Shown here piece by piece: positions 14,640 to 23,665 of a stretch of 39,573 nt of DNA (positions within the stretch are counted from its first letter, which is position 1; every line of letters begins with the position of its first letter). The translations under genes were made by a program, and so were the position numbers. The notes beneath the pieces are model-generated. The model saw only the letters and a list, made by a program, of their open reading frames with translations, was not told the DNA's origin and made no database searches. This stretch comes from Chitinophagaceae bacterium (lineage in GTDB: Bacteria; Bacteroidota; Bacteroidia; Chitinophagales; Chitinophagaceae), in contig CANGTN010000017.1 in NCBI GenBank assembly GCA_947456805.1, positions 1 to 39,573 of the forward strand, written 5' to 3'.

Positions 14640-15650
14640 ATGATGAAAATTTCGAACGAAACCAAAGTAGGCGCATTAACAGCCATCACCATTACTTTGA
14701 TGGTATTGGGCTTCAATTTTTTGAAAGGAAAAAGTTTATTGAAAACGGGCAATTTTATTTATGCCAAATTCAATGATGCCAAAGCTTTGACAACATCTAA
14801 CCCTGTATATGTAAATGGTTTTCAAATAGGCAGCGTTTATGATATTGAAAATGATGATCCCAACTTAAAATCTATCACCGTAGCTATTAAATTGAAAGAC
14901 GAATACAATATTCCGGATAATTCACTTGCTTCTATTAGCAGCAATCCACTTGGAACGCCAAATATTGAAATTGCATTGGGTAACAGCACCAACAAATTAA
15001 CCCATGGTAGTATTATTAAAACCGTTGAAAGTGAAGGGCTATTGGGTGATTTGAAAAATAAATTTGTTCCGATTGCAGACCAACTAAAAACGACCACCAA
15101 AACATTGGACAGCGTATTGAAAAACATTAATTCTATTTTTGATGCAAAGGCAAAAAATAATTTACAAGGAATTGTTGCCAACATTAATAAAACAACGGCT
15201 TCATTAATTGTAAGTAGTGCCTCGATAGAAACAATGCTGAACCAACAAAGTGGAAGCATTGCACAAAGCATGAACAATGTAAATAGTTTTACAAAAAACT
15301 TAACCGCTCAAAATGATAAAATCAATAGCACTTTGGGCAACCTCGAAAAAACATCTGCACAATTAGCTGCATCGGATATTGCAGGTTCTGTAAACCAATT
15401 GAAAGGTGCCATTGAAAATTTGAATGGGGTTATTAAAAAAATTGATTCGAAAGAAGGTACATTGGGATTGTTGGTAAACGATAAAACTTTGTATAATAAC
15501 TTAACCAACACCGTACGAAGCGCCAATATATTAATGGATGACTTGAAAACACATCCGAAGCGTTATGTAAATATTTCTGTGTTTGGAAAAAAAGACAAAT
15601 CTACTCCCCTCTCTGCACCAATCAATGATACTTTAACCAAGAAACCTTAA
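14640..15650 (+). CDS. MlaD/MCE-domain lipid-transport protein
   Basis: 336 residues. One N-terminal membrane anchor (about 10-28, ALTAITITLMVLGFNFL) is followed by a single MCE domain (about 35-115: FNDAKALTTSNPVYVNGFQI, then the SNPLGTPNIEIALG core). A long helical C-terminal region rich in Asn, Thr and Ser (about 130-310) resembles the tunnel-forming helices of MlaD/PqiB/YebT-type proteins. Such proteins bind lipids in the periplasm and work with an MlaE-type permease and MlaF-type ATPase, neither of which is visible here. The stop overlaps the next start (TAATG), so it is probably translationally coupled to the OstA-like gene. The start could be either of two adjacent ATGs. Confidence 0.85.
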   Translation: MMKISNETKVGALTAITITLMVLGFNFLKGKSLLKTGNFIYAKFNDAKALTTSNPVYVNGFQIGSVYDIENDDPNLKSITVAIKLKDEYNIPDNSLASISSNPLGTPNIEIALGNSTNKLTHGSIIKTVESEGLLGDLKNKFVPIADQLKTTTKTLDSVLKNINSIFDAKAKNNLQGIVANINKTTASLIVSSASIETMLNQQSGSIAQSMNNVNSFTKNLTAQNDKINSTLGNLEKTSAQLAASDIAGSVNQLKGAIENLNGVIKKIDSKEGTLGLLVNDKTLYNNLTNTVRSANILMDDLKTHPKRYVNISVFGKKDKSTPLSAPINDTLTKKP

Positions 15651-17275
15651 TGCAACCGTTTTTCAAAAAAATATTTTTCTATGCACTATTTATTGTTGCG
15701 GCAAAAGCCAATGCTCAACAGCAAATTGATACATTGCAGAAAGGGAAAAAATTAGATGTGTTGTTTGCAGAAAGGATGAACATCAGAAAAATAGATTCGG
15801 GCGGACAGTTTATTTCATATGCAGGTAACGTTCGTTTGAAACAAGGAAAAACATTATTTAATGCGGATAGTATCGTATTGAATGAAAAAGAAAATACCAT
15901 TGAAGCTTTTGGGAAAGTGCATATTAACGATGCAGACAGCGTACAAACTTATGCAGACTACTTAAAATACATTGGCAACATTAAAAAAGCTTACCTCAAA
16001 AAAAATGTAAAACTTACCGATGGTAAAGGCATACTTACTACCAACGATTTGGAGTATGATTTGAACACAAAAATTGGTACGTATTTAAATGGCGGAAAAG
16101 TAATCAATGGCAAGACAGTGCTCACAAGTAAAGAGGGATATTATTACGGAGAAACAAGAGACATTTATTTTAAAAACAAAGTGGTGCTGATTGATCCGGG
16201 TTATAAAATAAATACAGATACACTGTTGTATAACACCTATAGCAATGTTGCCAATTTTGTTACTACAACAAAAATTGTAACGAACGACAGAAAAATTAAA
16301 ACCAAAGACGGTTACTACGATTTAAAAAACAAAAAAGCCTACTTTGGCAAACGCCCTGAAATAGAAGATAGTACAAGCATTTTGAAAGCCAATGAAATGA
16401 ATTTTGATGACAGTACGGGTATTTCTATTTTTAAAGGAGATGTTGTATACAAAGGAAAAGATACAAATGGCGGTTATGATTTAATTACCAACCGACTTGA
16501 AACAAACAGTAAAAAAAGTTCTTTCATTGCTACGGAAGCCCCAATCCTATTGATCAAGCAAGGAAGAGATTCTGTATTTATTCGTGCAGATACTTTGAAA
16601 TCGGCGAAGCTTTCAGATTTTTTAAAAACTAGAAAAGTTCCCAATATCAGGGATTCAATGACAGGCAAAAATGCATTCCTTACTGCACAACCTAAGGACA
16701 CTGCCAATGATAAATATTTTGAAGCGCATGCACATGTAAGAATTTTTTCAGACTCATTGCAGGCTGTTGGCGATAGTTTGTTTTATACTTTGCAGGATTC
16801 TGTTTTTCGATTGTTCAAAAATCCAATTGTATGGGCCCAGGAAAATCAAATTAATGGAGATACAATTTATCTTTTCATGGAAAACAGAAAGCCACAACGC
16901 ATCAAAGTTTTTGAAAATGCATTGACAATTAATTTGATAGGAAAAGAATATTACAATCAACTTGGCGGAAAAACGCTCAATGCTTTATTTATTGATGGAA
17001 AAATCAATTACATGCGTTGCAAAGGAAACCCTGCACAAAGCATTTATTATGGTGTTGATGAAAATGGAAAATTTTTTGGTGTAAACAAAGCTGGCGCTGA
17101 TTTAATTGATATGTACTTCTCAGACAATAAACCAGAAAGGGTTGTATTTAGAAATAAATTAGAAGGAACAACTTACCCAATGGGACAAGTGAATCACAAT
17201 GAATTAAGATTGCGAGGTTTTAAATGGATGGTAGAAAAAAGACCAAAATCTAAATTTGAAATTTTAACCAATTAA
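15650..17275 (+). CDS. OstA-like protein (LptA/LptD N-terminal domain repeats)
   Basis: 541 residues with signal peptide MQPFFKKIFFYALFIVAAKA, cleaved near ANAQ. The body is a run of beta-jellyroll OstA repeats, seen as recurring short strands of the type FNADSIVLNEKENTIEAFGK, YGETRDIYFKNKVVLID and ILKANEMNFDDSTGISIFKG. This is the fold of LptA and the LptD N-terminus, which form the periplasmic LPS bridge. The protein lacks the LptD barrel, so a bridge or lipid-carrier role is inferred. It overlaps the MlaD gene by 1 nt and precedes nhaA by 17 bp. An MCE protein next to an OstA-like protein suggests joint work in moving lipids across the periplasm. Confidence 0.83.
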   Translation: MQPFFKKIFFYALFIVAAKANAQQQIDTLQKGKKLDVLFAERMNIRKIDSGGQFISYAGNVRLKQGKTLFNADSIVLNEKENTIEAFGKVHINDADSVQTYADYLKYIGNIKKAYLKKNVKLTDGKGILTTNDLEYDLNTKIGTYLNGGKVINGKTVLTSKEGYYYGETRDIYFKNKVVLIDPGYKINTDTLLYNTYSNVANFVTTTKIVTNDRKIKTKDGYYDLKNKKAYFGKRPEIEDSTSILKANEMNFDDSTGISIFKGDVVYKGKDTNGGYDLITNRLETNSKKSSFIATEAPILLIKQGRDSVFIRADTLKSAKLSDFLKTRKVPNIRDSMTGKNAFLTAQPKDTANDKYFEAHAHVRIFSDSLQAVGDSLFYTLQDSVFRLFKNPIVWAQENQINGDTIYLFMENRKPQRIKVFENALTINLIGKEYYNQLGGKTLNALFIDGKINYMRCKGNPAQSIYYGVDENGKFFGVNKAGADLIDMYFSDNKPERVVFRNKLEGTTYPMGQVNHNELRLRGFKWMVEKRPKSKFEILTN

Positions 17276-17292
17276 CCCCTTGCTTGATTGCC

Positions 17293-18471
17293 ATGTTACA
17301 GTATATCAAAAATACTTTTTTACATCCGCTACAAGAATTTATACACGACAGTAGAGCAATTGGAATTACCTTATTATTTTGTACAGCGGTTTCACTTGTG
17401 TTGGCAAATATGGGTGGCCTTATCAGCAGCAGCTACATTCATTTCTGGGAATTTCATTTTGACAACACCAACAATCATCATACACATATTGGCATATTAA
17501 GTTTGCCCAATTCTCCATTGGTAATCATCAATGATTTTTTGATGGCATTTTTCTTTTTTCTGGCGGGTATGGAAATTAAAAGAGAAATCCTTCAGGGAGA
17601 ACTTGCTTCTTTAAAAAAATCAATTTTACCAATAGTTGCAGCCATTGGGGGGATGATTGTTCCTGCCATTCTTTTTATCCAATTTAACAGTAATGGAATT
17701 TACACAAAAGGCTGGGCTATACCAACTGCAACTGATATTGCATTTACTTTAGGAGTCGCTTCTTTACTAGGAAAAAGAGTTCCTATTGCATTGAAAGTTT
17801 TTATTACAGCACTGGCAATCATAGATGATTTAGGCGCAATCATTGTAATTGCATTGTTTTATGGGGGCAGCATCAAACTATTGTATTTATTGGGTTGTGT
17901 TTTTATTACAGGGATTTTTTTACTGCTGAAAAAGTTTCAGGTAAAATTTGGATTGGTACATTTTATTTTAGGATTTGTACTTTGGTACTGCATGTTCAAT
18001 TCAGGAATTCATGCAACAGTTGCAGGCGTTGTATTTGCATTGTTTATTCCGGTTGATAAACTGATCACCTTTGAATTAAAGTTACATGCACCTGTTTATT
18101 TTTTAATTATGCCCATTTTTGCTTTGGCAAACACAGCAATTGTATTTCCTGAAAATGGTTTGTCTGCTTTATCCAATAATTTAAGCTGGGGAATTATTGC
18201 AGGACTTGTCATAGGAAAACCTTTGGGCATTTGTGGTGCCAGTTACGTATTGGTAAAAATGGGAATTGCACAATTACCCAATAGTACAAATTGGTATCAA
18301 ATGATTGGTGCTTCTATATTAGCGGGTATTGGATTTACCATGAGTATTTTTATTGCAACACTTGCATTCACAAATATTTATGAACAGAATATCTCTAAAA
18401 TTTCTGTTTTAGTAGCCTCTTTTGCTGCAATGATAATAGGATTTGTATGGCTGAGATTGAGTAAGAAATAA
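17293..18471 (+). CDS. nhaA: Na+/H+ antiporter NhaA
   Basis: 392 residues from the ATG at 17293; a TTG 9 nt upstream is possible but less likely because MLQYIKNTFLHPLQ is the usual family opening. NhaA exports Na+ in exchange for H+ across the inner membrane. Visible motifs: FLAGMEIKREILQGEL (about 89-104), the transport aspartates D178-D179 in AIIDDLGAI, D148 in TATDIAF (equivalent of E. coli D133) and the GKPLGICG lysine (equivalent of K300). About 11-12 hydrophobic segments. It lies 17 bp after the OstA-like gene, so is probably read from the same transcript. It converges on the YhhN-like gene with a 22-bp gap and no clear terminator. Confidence 0.95.
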   Translation: MLQYIKNTFLHPLQEFIHDSRAIGITLLFCTAVSLVLANMGGLISSSYIHFWEFHFDNTNNHHTHIGILSLPNSPLVIINDFLMAFFFFLAGMEIKREILQGELASLKKSILPIVAAIGGMIVPAILFIQFNSNGIYTKGWAIPTATDIAFTLGVASLLGKRVPIALKVFITALAIIDDLGAIIVIALFYGGSIKLLYLLGCVFITGIFLLLKKFQVKFGLVHFILGFVLWYCMFNSGIHATVAGVVFALFIPVDKLITFELKLHAPVYFLIMPIFALANTAIVFPENGLSALSNNLSWGIIAGLVIGKPLGICGASYVLVKMGIAQLPNSTNWYQMIGASILAGIGFTMSIFIATLAFTNIYEQNISKISVLVASFAAMIIGFVWLRLSKK

Positions 18472-18493
18472 TGTTTATAAAACCCTACCTCAA

Positions 18494-19219
18494 CTACAAT
18501 CCACTTAAGTATTTAGCATAACCTTTAGCTGTATAATAATGACCAAAATAAAAAGTAAATACAATTAAAAGCTGCATAAAATTGAAATCTACATTTTTCA
18601 GCTTAAGACCTAAATTCAATAAGGTTGAGAATAAAAAAAGTAAAATGCCCGGTAAAAAAAAGTTGATACCCAATTGTTTACGTTGCTTATTTGCACAAAG
18701 ATTTGCTACAAAAATACCACCAATTGCCAGCGAAAGAAGGTATAAAACAGCAGCCAACTTGAAAATTAAGGATTGATCATTAAACTCATTATCTATCAAT
18801 TTGTAAAAGTTAAGATAAACAAACATAAAACCAACGGTAGTAAAAATCATGTATGCCAGCCCCTTGCCTTTGTAATTCACATCAAGAAGTTTGGCAATGA
18901 AGAAAACAAAAAAAACAGTTGAAGCAGTTAGTAAAAGTAAATTGATATTAAACCAGTAGGTATTATCTTTCAAAAGAAGTAAATCTGCAATCCAGGCAAA
19001 GGCTAGTGAACATAAAACGATCTGTTTGAAGTCAATGCGACTATTCTTTTTTGAAACCGCAGCCACATAAATGCAAAGCGATGGAATTAATATTATCCTC
19101 AAATAATCGGTATGATTGGTTGAAATATTAAAGTAGTCAACTATAAATAAGTCTATACAGTACCCATAGAAAATTACATTACAAATGATTAAACTATATT
19201 GTTTTAAGAATTTTTTCAT
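18494..19219 (-). CDS. YhhN/TMEM86-family membrane protein (lysoplasmalogenase-like, altered second Asp)
   Basis: 241 residues, about eight hydrophobic segments and little else. The arrangement fits the YhhN family: SLAFAWIADLLLLKD (about 71-85, with the conserved Asp79), a LPGILLFLFSTLL segment (189-201) where relatives usually read LLFxxSD, and a C-terminal LLIVFTFYFGHYYTAKG (217-233). YhhN/TMEM86 members hydrolyse the vinyl ether bond of lysoplasmalogen. Here the second conserved acidic position appears to be Thr199, so catalytic activity is doubtful, and the family assignment itself is moderate. It converges on nhaA. Confidence 0.55.
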   Translation of the reverse strand: MKKFLKQYSLIICNVIFYGYCIDLFIVDYFNISTNHTDYLRIILIPSLCIYVAAVSKKNSRIDFKQIVLCSLAFAWIADLLLLKDNTYWFNINLLLLTASTVFFVFFIAKLLDVNYKGKGLAYMIFTTVGFMFVYLNFYKLIDNEFNDQSLIFKLAAVLYLLSLAIGGIFVANLCANKQRKQLGINFFLPGILLFLFSTLLNLGLKLKNVDFNFMQLLIVFTFYFGHYYTAKGYAKYLSGL

Positions 19220-19307
19220 TATGTCCTATTATGACTTTTAAAACCAACAAATTTAAGAGATTCTGAATTTTAAAAGTGATTAAATATCATTTCTAGAGTA
19301 ATCATTT

Positions 19308-19315
19308 TACATTTG
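19308..19315 (+). promoter_or_regulatory. -7 box directly before the 111-residue membrane protein gene
   Basis: TACATTTG is a perfect TAnnTTTG and ends 4 nt before the ATG at 19320. With the usual spacing, transcription would begin at the ATG itself, giving a leaderless mRNA. No -33 TTG at the expected distance. Confidence 0.4.
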
Positions 19316-19319
19316 CAGT

Positions 19320-19655
19320 ATGTTAAGTGAAAAGGAGGAAACATTTTTGCTTTATTGGAGTGAAAACAGAAGCCGACAAAAACAAAGAACAAAACAGTTT
19401 ATAATTGGCTTGGCAACTGGTTTAGCATTTGGGCTGTCCATACTGTTTTTTATTTTTTCAGGTTGGTACACAAGAGCTACAATGATTGCAAACAGCCGAC
19501 TCAACCCAATTTTATTTTTTTTCATTATCATTGCAATTGCTGTTTTCATGGCGTATTTCTACAGAAATTACAAATGGGAAATGTATGAGCAACAATACAA
19601 AGAATTAACTATGAAAAAGAAAAAAGCGAACCCTGACATGCAACAAAAAGACTAA
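19320..19655 (+). CDS. Small two-helix membrane protein of unknown function
   Basis: 111 residues; not a family I recognise. It begins with a charged cytoplasmic stretch (LSEKEETFLLYWSENRSRQK), followed by two membrane helices (about 28-48 and 63-80) and a basic, coiled-coil-like C-terminal tail ending in KKKKANPDMQQKD. The pattern is of a small inner membrane protein with both ends in the cytoplasm. The FKBP lipoprotein gene starts 32 bp downstream on the same strand, so they may share a transcript. A perfect -7 box sits directly before its ATG. Confidence 0.7.
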   Translation: MLSEKEETFLLYWSENRSRQKQRTKQFIIGLATGLAFGLSILFFIFSGWYTRATMIANSRLNPILFFFIIIAIAVFMAYFYRNYKWEMYEQQYKELTMKKKKANPDMQQKD

Positions 19656-19687
19656 CACATAACTCACCATAAATAACAACATAGAGA

Positions 19688-20152
19688 ATGAAAAACAATT
19701 GCCTTTATTTACTTATTCCAATTTTACTTTTTAGTTCATGTGCAAAAGACAAAGCATGCACACAACAAGATCCTAGCTTAGAAAAAACAGCCATAATTGA
19801 CTATTGTAATGCCAATGCCATCACTTACACACAAGATCCTTCCGGAATTTTTTACCAAATTATTACACCGGGATCCGGCCCTCAACCCACAGCATCTTCC
19901 AGAGTATTTATCTACTACACAGGAAAGTACTTAAATGGAACAACTTTTGATCAATTGAGTGATCCAACCCGTTCAGGATGGACATTAAGTAGTTTAATTG
20001 AAGGTTGGAAAATTGGAATACCCTTGATAAGAAAAGGTGGCAGAATAAAACTTATAATCCCTTCCGCCTTAGCTTATGGATGTACCGGTTATGCTTCCAT
20101 TCCGCCAAATACACCACTGTATTTTGATGTCACATTAACCGATGTTCAATAA
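19688..20152 (+). CDS. FKBP-type peptidyl-prolyl cis-trans isomerase lipoprotein
   Basis: 154 residues. The signal peptide ends in the lipobox FSSC (Cys18), so the protein is a lipoprotein of the cell envelope. The FKBP domain covers about 45-154, with RVFIYYTGKYLNGTTFD (the YTG strand and conserved Phe-Asp), LIEGWKIGIPLIRKGGRIKL and IIPSALAYG (active-site aromatic Tyr), ending in a typical YFDVTLTDVQ strand. It likely assists folding of exported proteins, in keeping with secDF 125 bp downstream. Spacing suggests secDF has its own promoter. Confidence 0.92.
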   Translation: MKNNCLYLLIPILLFSSCAKDKACTQQDPSLEKTAIIDYCNANAITYTQDPSGIFYQIITPGSGPQPTASSRVFIYYTGKYLNGTTFDQLSDPTRSGWTLSSLIEGWKIGIPLIRKGGRIKLIIPSALAYGCTGYASIPPNTPLYFDVTLTDVQ

Positions 20153-20210
20153 CTTTCAAACATCTTAGCCAAGGATTGGTTAACAAATAAACAATAACGC
20201 TGGTTATAGA

Positions 20211-20243
20211 TTGATTTTTGAGAATACCATTCCCCTATCTTTG
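20211..20243 (+). promoter_or_regulatory. Promoter of secDF
   Basis: TTG (20211-20213), 22 bp, TATCTTTG (20236-20243), an exact TTG-N17-23-TAnnTTTG match. A second TTTG at 20217-20220 is 15 bp away. The predicted leader is about 30 nt. Confidence 0.6.
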
Positions 20244-20277
20244 CCCACTCTAAAAATTTTGTAAAACCGTTAATAAT

Positions 20278-23200
20278 ATGCAACTTAAAGGTTTAGTTCG
20301 ATTTTTTGCGATTGCACTTATCGTAATCTGTTTGTATCAATTGTCATTTACTTGGTTGGTACATAACCACGAAAGCACTATGGAAAGTAAGGCTGATAAA
20401 TGGTTGGCTGCCAACTATCCAACTCCAGAACAAAAGTATGCCGGAAATACAGAAGCGAAAGCTTTGTATGAAGACACATTAAAGCAAATTAAAAAAGCTC
20501 GTTTACAGCGTTTGCTAGATAGTACAAAAGACACTAAAATTGGACCTTTTGGCTTAGCAACTTATCAAAGTGCGAAAGACAGAGAATTGATGCTTGGCTT
20601 GGATTTGCAAGGAGGAATGAGTGTTACAATGGAAGTTGGTTTGGATGGTTTAATTAAGTCTTTAGCCAATTATACAAAAGACCCTCAGTTTACCAAAGCA
20701 TTGGATGAAGCTGTAAAACTGAAAGCTAATAGCGGCTCAGACCTTGTTACACTTTTTACCAATGAATACAAAAAAATCAATCCTACCGGCAAATTAGCTC
20801 CTTATTTTGCTGTAAGAAGCAATGGCAAAATTAAATTTGATGCTGCCGATGCTACCGTGATTGCCTATTTAAGAGAACAATCTGATGTTGCTTTTGAAAA
20901 TACCTACAGAATTTTACGTACACGTATCGACAAATTTGGCGTATCATCTCCTAACATCAACAAGAACCCTTCTAAAGGAATTATTACAATTGAATTAGCA
21001 GGTGTTAATGATCCTGAAAGAGTTCGTAAATATTTACAATCTACTGCCAATCTTCAATTTTTTGAAGTTTATACTGTAGAGAGTGAAGAACTAAGAAATG
21101 GTTTACAATCGGCTGATAAAGCTTTACAGGATTATTTGAACGGTGTCAAAGCAACTGCTAAATCTGATACAACAATAAAAGCAGCAACTGTATCAGTTAA
21201 AGTTGATAGCACTGCAACAAGAAAAATATCGGATGTTGATACCAACAAAGCAACTGCTAAAAACGATACTTCTAAAAATAAAATCAATGCAAACCCAATC
21301 AGCAGTTTATTTACTATGGGTTCTGCGCAACAACCATACCGTGGTGCAAACAACACAACAATTTATCCTGCATCATTAGCTTATGTGCAAACAAAAGACA
21401 CAGGTTTGTTGAATCAATATTTGGCAATGGAAGTTGTGAAGAGCAAATTTCCTTCTACCCTAACATTTATGTATGGTAAAGCAGAAGATGAAAAAGGCAC
21501 AACTGCTGCTAATAAATTGAACTTGTATGCCATTAAAACTTTAGAAAATGGGCAAGCGAAATTAGAAGGTGAACATGTTGCAGAAGCAAGACAAGATTAT
21601 GAAGGAAGCAAGGTAGTAATCAGAATGAACATGGATAAAGAAGGTACGAAACTTTGGGGTGATCTTACTACTAAAAATGTTGGAAGACCTATCGCAGTAG
21701 TTTTAGATAATATGGTTTATTCTGCACCAAATGTAAATGAACCTATCACAACAGGAAGTTCTCAAATTTCCGGAAACTATACCATTAAAGAAGCGCAAGA
21801 TTTATCAGAAATATTACAAACAGGTAAATTGCCTGCACCGGCTAAAATTGTTCAGGAACAAGTAATCGGACCAACCTTAGGAGCTGCTGCTGTTAAAGGC
21901 GGAACAATGAGTTTTGCCGTTTCTTTCTTGGTAATTTTTGTTTTGATGTTGTTGTACTACAACACAGCAGGATGGGTTGCTAACATTGCTTTGATTTTAA
22001 ACTTATTGTTTACAATCGGTGTTTTGGCAAGCTGGGGCTTTACTTTAACAGCTCCCGGTATCGCAGGTTTGGTATTAACAATTGGTATGGCTGTAGATAC
22101 CAACGTAATTATTTTTGAAAGGATTAAAGAAGAATTGAACAAAGGCAAAGGATATACATCTGCTGTAAACGATGGTTACAAAAGATCACTGGCTCCAGTA
22201 TTAGATGCCCATGTTACTACATTCTTAACTGCATTCATATTGTTCGTGTTTGGCTTAGGTCCGGTATTAGGATTTGCAACAACACAAATGTTGGGTATCG
22301 TATTGAGTTTGTTCTGCGGTATTTTGGTTTCTCGTTTGATAACTGATTTATATATTGGTAAAAAAGGAAGACACTTTGAATACTTCACAGGATTGTCTCG
22401 TAAAGTATTTAAACATGCATCTTACAAATTCATTGAATACAGAAAAGTAGCTTACGGAATTTCAGTAATAGTATTATTATTGGGTGTAGGTTCTTTCTTC
22501 AATGGTTTTGATGAAGGTGTAGAATTTGCAGGTGGTAGAAGCTATACGGTGCGCTTTGACAAACCGGTATCTCCTGATGCAATCAGAGATGATTTGAAAG
22601 CAGTGTTTAATAATGAAACGCCAATCATAAAAACGGTTGGAACAAACAATCAATTAGATATTACCACTTCTTATAAAATACACGAAACAGGTAATAAAAT
22701 TGATAATGAAGTAGAGCAAGCATTATTTACAGGTTTGAAAAAGCAATTACCTGCAGGTCTTACTTATGTTGAGTTTGACAGCAAATACAAACAAAGTTCT
22801 CAAACAGTATTACCAACTATTTCTGATGAATTAAAATCAGGAGCAATCAAGGCGGCAATATTTGCAATGTTGATTATTTGTTTCTACATCTTCATCAGAT
22901 TTAGAGACTGGCGTTATTCGATGGGTACAATAGTAGCCTTATTGCATGACGTTTTTGTAACATTAGCGGTATTCTCTTTCTTACGCAAATTTGTACCATT
23001 CCCATTAGAGATTGACCAACACTTTATTGCAGCTGTATTAACAGTAATTGGTTTCTCTATGAATGATACCGTAATTGTTTACGATAGAATTCGTGAGGAT
23101 AGCAAACTATATCCAAGCATGAACAAAGAACAAATAATTAATACTGCGATTAACCAAACATTGAGCAGAACTATCATGACTTCATTAACCGTGTTCTTAA

Positions 23201-23370
23201 CCATCTTAATCTTATTCATCTTTGGTGGTGAAGTAACAAGAGGTTTTGCATTTGCAATGTTGATTGGAGTTATTACCGGTACGTACTCTTCAATTTTTGT
23301 TGCAGCCCCTATCCTAGTTGACTTTGCTAAAAGCAAACCATTGGGAAAAGTGGATGCTAAAAAAGCATAA
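20278..23370 (+). CDS. secDF: Protein translocase subunit SecDF (fused)
   Basis: 1030 residues: SecD and SecF joined in one chain, usual in Bacteroidota. It uses the proton gradient to help SecYEG finish pulling preproteins across the inner membrane. SecD part: first helix (about 8-28), GLDLQGG (107-113), P1 periplasmic head, then the membrane domain with MAVDTNVIIFERIKEEL near residue 610. SecF part: a helix near 725-742, EFAGGRSYTVRF (about 750-761) and the membrane domain with GFSMNDTVIVYDRIRED (about 925-941). A low-complexity Lys/Thr/Ala/Asp-rich insert (about residues 283-340) lies inside the SecD head and is probably flexible. Transcription ends at a strong terminator 22 bp after the stop. 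Confidence 0.96.
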   Translation: MQLKGLVRFFAIALIVICLYQLSFTWLVHNHESTMESKADKWLAANYPTPEQKYAGNTEAKALYEDTLKQIKKARLQRLLDSTKDTKIGPFGLATYQSAKDRELMLGLDLQGGMSVTMEVGLDGLIKSLANYTKDPQFTKALDEAVKLKANSGSDLVTLFTNEYKKINPTGKLAPYFAVRSNGKIKFDAADATVIAYLREQSDVAFENTYRILRTRIDKFGVSSPNINKNPSKGIITIELAGVNDPERVRKYLQSTANLQFFEVYTVESEELRNGLQSADKALQDYLNGVKATAKSDTTIKAATVSVKVDSTATRKISDVDTNKATAKNDTSKNKINANPISSLFTMGSAQQPYRGANNTTIYPASLAYVQTKDTGLLNQYLAMEVVKSKFPSTLTFMYGKAEDEKGTTAANKLNLYAIKTLENGQAKLEGEHVAEARQDYEGSKVVIRMNMDKEGTKLWGDLTTKNVGRPIAVVLDNMVYSAPNVNEPITTGSSQISGNYTIKEAQDLSEILQTGKLPAPAKIVQEQVIGPTLGAAAVKGGTMSFAVSFLVIFVLMLLYYNTAGWVANIALILNLLFTIGVLASWGFTLTAPGIAGLVLTIGMAVDTNVIIFERIKEELNKGKGYTSAVNDGYKRSLAPVLDAHVTTFLTAFILFVFGLGPVLGFATTQMLGIVLSLFCGILVSRLITDLYIGKKGRHFEYFTGLSRKVFKHASYKFIEYRKVAYGISVIVLLLGVGSFFNGFDEGVEFAGGRSYTVRFDKPVSPDAIRDDLKAVFNNETPIIKTVGTNNQLDITTSYKIHETGNKIDNEVEQALFTGLKKQLPAGLTYVEFDSKYKQSSQTVLPTISDELKSGAIKAAIFAMLIICFYIFIRFRDWRYSMGTIVALLHDVFVTLAVFSFLRKFVPFPLEIDQHFIAAVLTVIGFSMNDTVIVYDRIREDSKLYPSMNKEQIINTAINQTLSRTIMTSLTVFLTILILFIFGGEVTRGFAFAMLIGVITGTYSSIFVAAPILVDFAKSKPLGKVDAKKA

Positions 23371-23392
23371 TCGCTTTCATAATAAAACTGAG

Positions 23393-23428
23393 AGAGGCAA
23401 TTGTTGTATAACATTTGCCTCTTTTTTT
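23393..23428 (+). terminator. Rho-independent terminator after secDF
   Basis: 8-bp perfect stem AGAGGCAA/TTGCCTCT (23393-23400 with 23415-23422), 14-nt loop, then a run of seven T. Confidence 0.85.
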
Positions 23429-23665
23429 ATGGTTTACTTTAGGGTGAATTGATTTTATGGATAAAAACGTAAAATAGATTGCTGACGGATAATACAGATA
23501 GCGTTTATATTTAATTTACACAGATTTACAGACAAGTATTATATGTTCATTTATTTTAAGCCTCTGTAAAACGCATTTAAGCCAACCCAATTGTATTCTT
23601 ATGAATTACCAAACGTTTTGACTAACTCAATTTTGAATTGGCAATTACTATCAATAAATTATTTA
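23429..23665. other. Gene-free spacer between secDF and ribBA
   Basis: AT-rich sequence with no ORF, RNA gene or clear signal. It includes an ATTTACACAGATTTACAG stretch of the kind often left in Bacteroidota intergenic DNA; no second copy is seen in this window. Confidence 0.4.
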
